Shown piece after piece: positions 13,639-17,264 of a stretch of 17,264 nt of DNA. The position numbers and the translations under genes are program-made. Below the pieces are notes generated by a model. It worked only from the letters and a program-made list of their open reading frames with translations, had not been told where the DNA came from and did no database searches. Positions within the stretch are counted from its first letter, which is position 1, and every line of letters starts with the position of its first letter. The stretch spans positions 1 through 17,264 of the forward strand of contig CALACZ010000190.1 of assembly GCA_937890735.1 (NCBI GenBank), given 5' to 3'. Source of the DNA: an uncultured Bacillota bacterium. Its GTDB lineage: Bacteria; Bacillota; Clostridia; Oscillospirales; Oscillospiraceae.

Positions 13639-14790
13639 TTAACGGTTCAGCAGCCGCGCGATGGGGGAGCGGTAGACCTTCATCGCGCCCACGGGGCAAA
13701 ATTCCTGGCAGCAGAAGCAGTGGATGCACGCCTTGCGGTCGATATGCGGCAGCTTCTGCTGCATTTTGATCGCCTTGGCGGGGCAGATGCGCGCGCACTT
13801 GGCGCAGCCGATGCACGTCTTTTTCTGCGGCATGGGCTTCGGCGTGAGGATGGACTGCATCGCCGCGCCCGTGAGCTTGCCGATGAGACCTTCGCCGCCG
13901 TAGCGGAAGTAGACCGAGCCCTGCGCCTTCGACGCCTGAAAATCCGGCACGAGGAACGCGCCCGGATCGCCCGCGATGCGCAGGTCCTCGACCTTTTCCG
14001 GGCACAGTCCGCGCTGCACCGCCGCGCGGAGCGTGGGCACATCGCCGGCTGTCATGCCCAGCATCGCGGCGCACGCAAGGTCGAGCTTGTGCGCGCTTGC
14101 CGACGCCGCCAGCGCGCCGATCTTCCTCGGCGTGCCCTGCGTCGGACCGTTCCCCTCCATGCCCACCACCGCGTCGCAGATGCAAAGCCGGGGCTTAAAA
14201 TATTCCGCCAGATCGACCAGCATCCCGGCAAAATCCTCCGCCTTGGGGTACTGGTAGTGATATTCCGGCTTCATCGTGCCGGGGATCACGCCGAAAAAGT
14301 TTTTCACGGCGTTCGTCATGCTCATCATGCCGTGGCTTTTGAGCTTGCAGAAGTCGATGACGGCGTCCGCCTGGTCGAGATACGCCGTGTAGGTAAAGCG
14401 CTTTGCCACGGCGGCGTTGGGATTTTCCACGGTTTTCTGCGAAAAATCCATATTCAGCTCCGCGCCTGCCGCCTCACACTGCCGCATCCCGGCGGCGTCG
14501 TAGACGTGGGTCAGGTGCGCGGCGTTATACAGCCCGCCGGGGCTGTCGCCGAGTACAACAGACGCGCCGCGCGCCTTCAGCAGCTCAATGAGCGCGCACA
14601 GCAGCTCCGGGTGCGTGGTGGCGGCTTCCTCCGGCTTCATCGCGGAGACGAGATTGACCTTGATGACGATGCGCATCCCGGGGCTGACCCAGTCGAGCCC
14701 GCCCAGCGGCGCAAGCACCTGCTCCATCGCGCGGCGGCACTCCGCCGGATCATAGCTCCCGCAGGCGACGATGCTGACGTCCATTCCCAT
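13639..14790 (-). CDS. DUF362 protein with C-terminal 2[4Fe-4S] ferredoxin domain
   Basis: Cytoplasmic iron-sulfur protein of unknown reaction. In the 383-residue product the DUF362 part covers about 1-300 (IVIKVNLVSAMKPEEAATTHPE at 41-62, split here as IVIKVNLVSAMK and PEEAATTHPE; LKSHGMMSMTNAVKNFFG at 150-167). Two cluster motifs follow: C326, C329, C332, C336 and C355, C358, C361, C365, each ending CP, with an extra Cys360. This resembles an electron-transfer module fused to a putative oxidoreductase or ligand-binding domain. GGAGG lies 7 nt upstream of the chosen ATG; a second in-frame ATG two codons later is less well placed. It has its own promoter, divergent from the LCP gene. No terminator is visible after it, so some transcripts may run into the ligase leader. 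Confidence 0.92.
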   Translation of the reverse strand: MGMDVSIVACGSYDPAECRRAMEQVLAPLGGLDWVSPGMRIVIKVNLVSAMKPEEAATTHPELLCALIELLKARGASVVLGDSPGGLYNAAHLTHVYDAAGMRQCEAAGAELNMDFSQKTVENPNAAVAKRFTYTAYLDQADAVIDFCKLKSHGMMSMTNAVKNFFGVIPGTMKPEYHYQYPKAEDFAGMLVDLAEYFKPRLCICDAVVGMEGNGPTQGTPRKIGALAASASAHKLDLACAAMLGMTAGDVPTLRAAVQRGLCPEKVEDLRIAGDPGAFLVPDFQASKAQGSVYFRYGGEGLIGKLTGAAMQSILTPKPMPQKKTCIGCAKCARICPAKAIKMQQKLPHIDRKACIHCFCCQEFCPVGAMKVYRSPIARLLNR

Positions 14791-14820
14791 GACATTCCCT
14801 CCAAAAACGGAATTTTTGTT

Positions 14821-14849
14821 ACTATATCATACGCACGCCGGGATTTCAA
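14821..14849 (-). promoter_or_regulatory. Promoter of the DUF362 gene
   Basis: Minus-strand -35 TTGAAA (14844-14849), 17-nt spacer and -10 TATAGT (14821-14826). Its -35 is only 16 bp from the -35 of the divergent LCP promoter, so polymerases or a regulator could interfere at both. Confidence 0.75.
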
Positions 14850-14865
14850 ATGCTTCCCGCGCGGC

Positions 14866-14894
14866 TTTACAAAATGGCTGCGGTACGGTATAAT
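14866..14894 (+). promoter_or_regulatory. Promoter of the LCP gene
   Basis: -35 TTTACA (14866-14871), 17-nt spacer and a consensus -10 TATAAT (14889-14894). The transcript would start near 14901, about 30 nt before the start codon. Confidence 0.82.
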
Positions 14895-14930
14895 AAACTG
14901 TCAAAACAGAAGGGAAGGGGGCGGATCGCA

Positions 14931-16373
14931 ATGCCGGAAACGCCGCGCCAGCCGGACGAGCGCGAGCTCGACGCGCTGCTGGACGATGTGAAGCAGCTTC
15001 TCGGCGACGAGCCGGAAAAGACTCCCGCGCCGCCGCAGCCGAATGCGCCGCGCGCTTCGGACGTCCATATCGATTACGAAAAATTCTACGGCGAGACGCC
15101 GCCCGACCCCACGCCCTCGCGCGTGCCGGACGCGCCGACGCAGGTGTTCCGCCCGCTGACCGCCTATGAGCAGTCCAAGCCCGCGTACCAGACCGCGCGC
15201 CGCGCACTGTATGAAAAGCAGCGCGAGCAGGAGCGGCAGGCGCGCGAGCAGGAGCGGCAGCTGCGCGAGGCGCAGGAGGAACAGGCGACCGAGGCGCTGG
15301 CGCAGAAGAAAAAGCGCAGCCGCGCCGATCTCGATCAGACCGCGCCGATGGACAGCGCCGCCTATGCCCAGTGGCTCTACGAGCAGGGCGACGGCAGCGA
15401 GTCACGCGAGCACCGCCGCGTGGCGGCGGAATTTGCGGACGAGTGCGGCGAAAACGCCCCGCAAAAGCGCAAAAAACACAAGCCGTGGTGGCTCATTTTC
15501 CCGGCGGCGCTGCTGCTGATCGCGCTGGCGCTCGTCGTGTTTGCGCGGCAGCCCAGGGCGGCGGACGCAGGGCTTGGTGAGCGCGTGCGCGGCAGCTCTA
15601 CGATCCTGCTGTGCGGCACGGACGAGGGCGGCTGGCGCACGGATACGATGATGCTGCTGAATGTTTCGCGCAGCGACCGCTCCATGCACCTCGTGTCCAT
15701 CCCGCGCGATACGCTGGTGTACTGCTCCTACTCCGTGCCGAAGCTCAACTCCGCCTACGGCTGGGCGGGCGGCGGCGAAGAGGGGATGGAGGAGCTTCTG
15801 TCCCGCGTGACGGAGATCATCGGCTTCCGCCCGGACGGCTATATGCTCATCGGGCTGGAGACGTTTGAGGAGCTGGTGGACTGCATGGGCGGCGTGACGT
15901 TTGACGTGCCCGTGGATATGCAGTATTCCGACCCCGCGCAGGGGCTGGAGATCGATCTGTCCGTCGGGCGGCAGAAGTTAAACGGCGCGCAGGCGATGCA
16001 GCTCGTGCGCTTCCGTTCCGGCTATGCCGACGCCGACCTCGGGCGCGTGAATGTCCAGCGCGATTTCATGCGCGCGGCGCTCAGCCAGTGGGTCTCGCCG
16101 CTGAAGCTCGTGCACGCGCCCAAGGCGCTGAAGCTGCTGACCGAGTCGGTCAGCACCGACCTTTCGGCGCAGAATATCCTCTGGCTGGCGGAGTCCGTCC
16201 TGCTCTGCAAGGGCGACGTGCAGTCCGCAACGCTCCCCGGCACGCCGATGAATATCGCCGGCGGCTCGTATTATGTCCTTGACACGCAGGGCGTCGCCGA
16301 TCTGGTGAACAGCGCCTGCAATCCCTATCAGGAAGGAGTCAGCGCTGCGGATCTCTCCATCCGCAACGGATAA
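14931..16373 (+). CDS. LytR-CpsA-Psr (LCP) family wall-polymer transferase
   Basis: Membrane enzyme that attaches teichoic-acid-like or capsular polymers from lipid carriers to peptidoglycan. The 480-residue product has a cytoplasmic N-terminal region of about 184 residues, one membrane helix (about 185-205) and an external LCP domain (about 222-385). Landmarks are STILLCGTDEGGWRTDTMML (223-242), VSIPRDTLV (255-263), and RFRSGYADADLGRVNVQRDF (360-379), whose Arg and Asp residues bind the lipid pyrophosphate. The long cytoplasmic part is unusual: it is acidic and proline-rich, then has a 21-bp repeat giving REQERQA, REQERQL and REAQEEQ (about 98-118). ATG 14931 is chosen because the longer open frame crosses the promoter; a weak G-rich ribosome-binding site precedes it. 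The PrdX-like gene follows by 4 nt. Confidence 0.93.
   Translation: MPETPRQPDERELDALLDDVKQLLGDEPEKTPAPPQPNAPRASDVHIDYEKFYGETPPDPTPSRVPDAPTQVFRPLTAYEQSKPAYQTARRALYEKQREQERQAREQERQLREAQEEQATEALAQKKKRSRADLDQTAPMDSAAYAQWLYEQGDGSESREHRRVAAEFADECGENAPQKRKKHKPWWLIFPAALLLIALALVVFARQPRAADAGLGERVRGSSTILLCGTDEGGWRTDTMMLLNVSRSDRSMHLVSIPRDTLVYCSYSVPKLNSAYGWAGGGEEGMEELLSRVTEIIGFRPDGYMLIGLETFEELVDCMGGVTFDVPVDMQYSDPAQGLEIDLSVGRQKLNGAQAMQLVRFRSGYADADLGRVNVQRDFMRAALSQWVSPLKLVHAPKALKLLTESVSTDLSAQNILWLAESVLLCKGDVQSATLPGTPMNIAGGSYYVLDTQGVADLVNSACNPYQEGVSAADLSIRNG
15221..15283 (+). repeat. 21-bp tandem repeat within the LCP gene
   Basis: A 21-bp unit occurs at 15221-15241 and 15242-15262 with only two differing bases at the end, and in degenerate form at 15263-15283. 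It encodes seven-residue, Glu/Arg/Gln-rich units likely to form a helix or coiled coil. Confidence 0.8.
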
Positions 16374-16377
16374 AACT

Positions 16378-16944
16378 ATGGAACTCGACAAAACGCTTTA
16401 CACCGGGCGTCCCGCCGACTGTTCGGAGCGCCTCCATAAAGAGGTCGCCTGCTACGACCTGCTCGACCGCCTGCACATCCCCTACACCCGCGCCGACCAT
16501 GAGCACGCCGACACCATCGAAGCCTGCGAGGCGGTCGAGGGCGTGCTGGGCGAGAAAATTTGCAAAAATCTCTTCCTCTGCAACCGGCAGAAGACAAATT
16601 TTTACCTCTTGATGCTGGAGGGCGACAAGGTGTTCAAGACCAAGGACCTTTCCAAGCAGCTCGGCGTGGCGCGGCTGTCGTTCGCGGACGCGGCGGACAT
16701 GGAGAAGTATCTCAACATCACGCCCGGCTCGGTCAGCGTGCTGGGGCTGATGAACGACGCGGATGATCACGTCCAGCTCGTCATTGACAAGCCTATCTAC
16801 GAGTCGCAGCGCATCGGCTGCCACCCGTGCATCAACACCTCCACGCTGGCGATCCATACGCAGGACATTCTAAACACCTTCCTCCCCGCCGTCCACCACG
16901 AGCCGATCGTCGTAGACCTTCCACTTCCCGAGGAAGCCGAATAA
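16378..16944 (+). CDS. Prolyl-tRNA editing (YbaK/ProX-type) deacylase, PrdX-like
   Basis: Free-standing editing enzyme expected to remove a wrong amino acid, usually alanine, from tRNA-Pro in the cytoplasm. The 188-residue product is typical of the prolyl-tRNA synthetase-associated domain/PrdX group: KICKNLFLCNR (60-70) with the conserved lysine, KVFKTKDLSKQLG (84-96), TPGSVSVLGLMND (115-127) and GCHPCINTSTL (147-157). The start lies 4 nt after the LCP stop and lacks a good ribosome-binding site, so translation probably depends on the upstream gene. Linkage to an LCP gene has no obvious functional logic. In some clostridia PrdX lies near proline-reductase genes, but none are seen here. Confidence 0.9.
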   Translation: MELDKTLYTGRPADCSERLHKEVACYDLLDRLHIPYTRADHEHADTIEACEAVEGVLGEKICKNLFLCNRQKTNFYLLMLEGDKVFKTKDLSKQLGVARLSFADAADMEKYLNITPGSVSVLGLMNDADDHVQLVIDKPIYESQRIGCHPCINTSTLAIHTQDILNTFLPAVHHEPIVVDLPLPEEAE

Positions 16945-16997
16945 AACCAAGCGCCCGTCGCTTTATGAGGCAGCGGTGATTTGCAAAAGTCCAAATG

Positions 16998-17230
16998 GCT
17001 TCCCCTCGGGGAAGCTGTCAGCCGAAGGCTGACTGATGAGGGGCGGGGAGCACTCGTGGATAGCTGAAACTGCAAAGCTATTCGTCAGTGCTTCCCGACC
17101 CTCATCCGTCTCGCTGCGCGAGCCACCTTCCCCCGGGGGAAGGCATGGGTGCGCACCGTATCGGCAGGTTTGCAGAAGTTCCTTGGCTCTCCCGTTGGGA
17201 GAGCTGTCGCCGCAGGCGACTGAGAGGGTC
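16998..17230. repeat. Three two-hairpin intergenic repeat modules
   Basis: No gene is seen after 16944. Module A (16998-17043, plus) has stem GCTTCCCC/GGGGAAGC, stem TCAGCC/GGCTGA, and a tail TGATGAGGGG. Module B (17097-17144, minus) has stem CCTTCCCCC/GGGGGAAGG, stem CTCGC/GCGAG and tail GGATGAGGG. Module C (17186-17230, plus) has stem GCTCTCCC/GGGAGAGC, stem GTCGCC/GGCGAC and tail TGAGAGGG. The plan is the same but stem bases differ and remain paired. From about 17246 a further minus-strand copy (CCCCTCTCCGTCC...) seems to begin and is cut by the edge. Confidence 0.85.
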
Positions 17231-17264
17231 GGTACGGTCATTGTTGCCCCTCTCCGTCCTTCGC

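Noticed and set aside
16945..17264. Short minus-strand open frames at the right edge
   Set aside because: They translate the paired-hairpin repeats and have no ribosome-binding site or known domain.

Overview
The window is a 17.3 kb piece of a GC-rich, Gram-positive-type bacterial chromosome. Gene content (SEDS wall polymerase, LytR-CpsA-Psr protein, SLH-domain surface protein, lipoprotein-type amino-acid transporter, AbrB/SpoVT-type regulator, PrdX-like editing protein) and the style of its intergenic repeats suggest a gut Clostridia of the Oscillospiraceae/Ruminococcaceae kind. That placement is inference; no rRNA or tRNA is present to confirm it.

Layout. (1) 1-1606, minus strand: an amino-acid ABC importer operon (promoter, lipoprotein binding protein, intercistronic hairpin, permease cut by the window edge). 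(2) 1631-4345, minus strand: an AbrB-type regulator, a methionine-gamma-lyase/'aluminum resistance' PLP enzyme and a DMT-family exporter, probably one unit behind a good promoter at 4317-4345, ending in large inverted repeats. (3) 4393-5822, plus strand: a clearly AT-richer two-gene restriction-modification cassette, a BglII/BstYI-like endonuclease followed by an MT-A70 adenine methyltransferase. (4) 5845-7728, minus strand: tsaE-tsaB-upp, tightly packed and closed by a hairpin terminator. (5) 7735-10289, plus strand: a SEDS (FtsW/RodA) protein with its own promoter and terminator, then a secreted Ig-like plus SLH protein. (6) 10311-10798: a gene-free tract of seven GC-rich hairpins, the last of which ends the genes coming from the right. 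(7) 10819-14849, minus strand: a DUF362 ferredoxin-like protein, a long structured leader, an AMP-forming acyl-CoA ligase and a membrane acyltransferase. (8) 14866-16944, plus strand: an LCP wall-polymer transferase and a PrdX-like deacylase. (9) 16998-17264: a second family of structured intergenic repeats running off the edge.

Most of the genes are housekeeping or envelope functions. The parts most worth a second look are the RM cassette with an altered catalytic triad, the roughly 280-nt leader with three degenerate repeats and a 12-bp stem in front of the acyl-CoA ligase, and two unrelated families of base-pair-compensated hairpin repeats, at least one of which has been put to use as transcription terminators. 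Several starts (two TTG starts, and ATG starts well inside longer open frames) were set by ribosome-binding sites or by promoters that overlap the longer frame.
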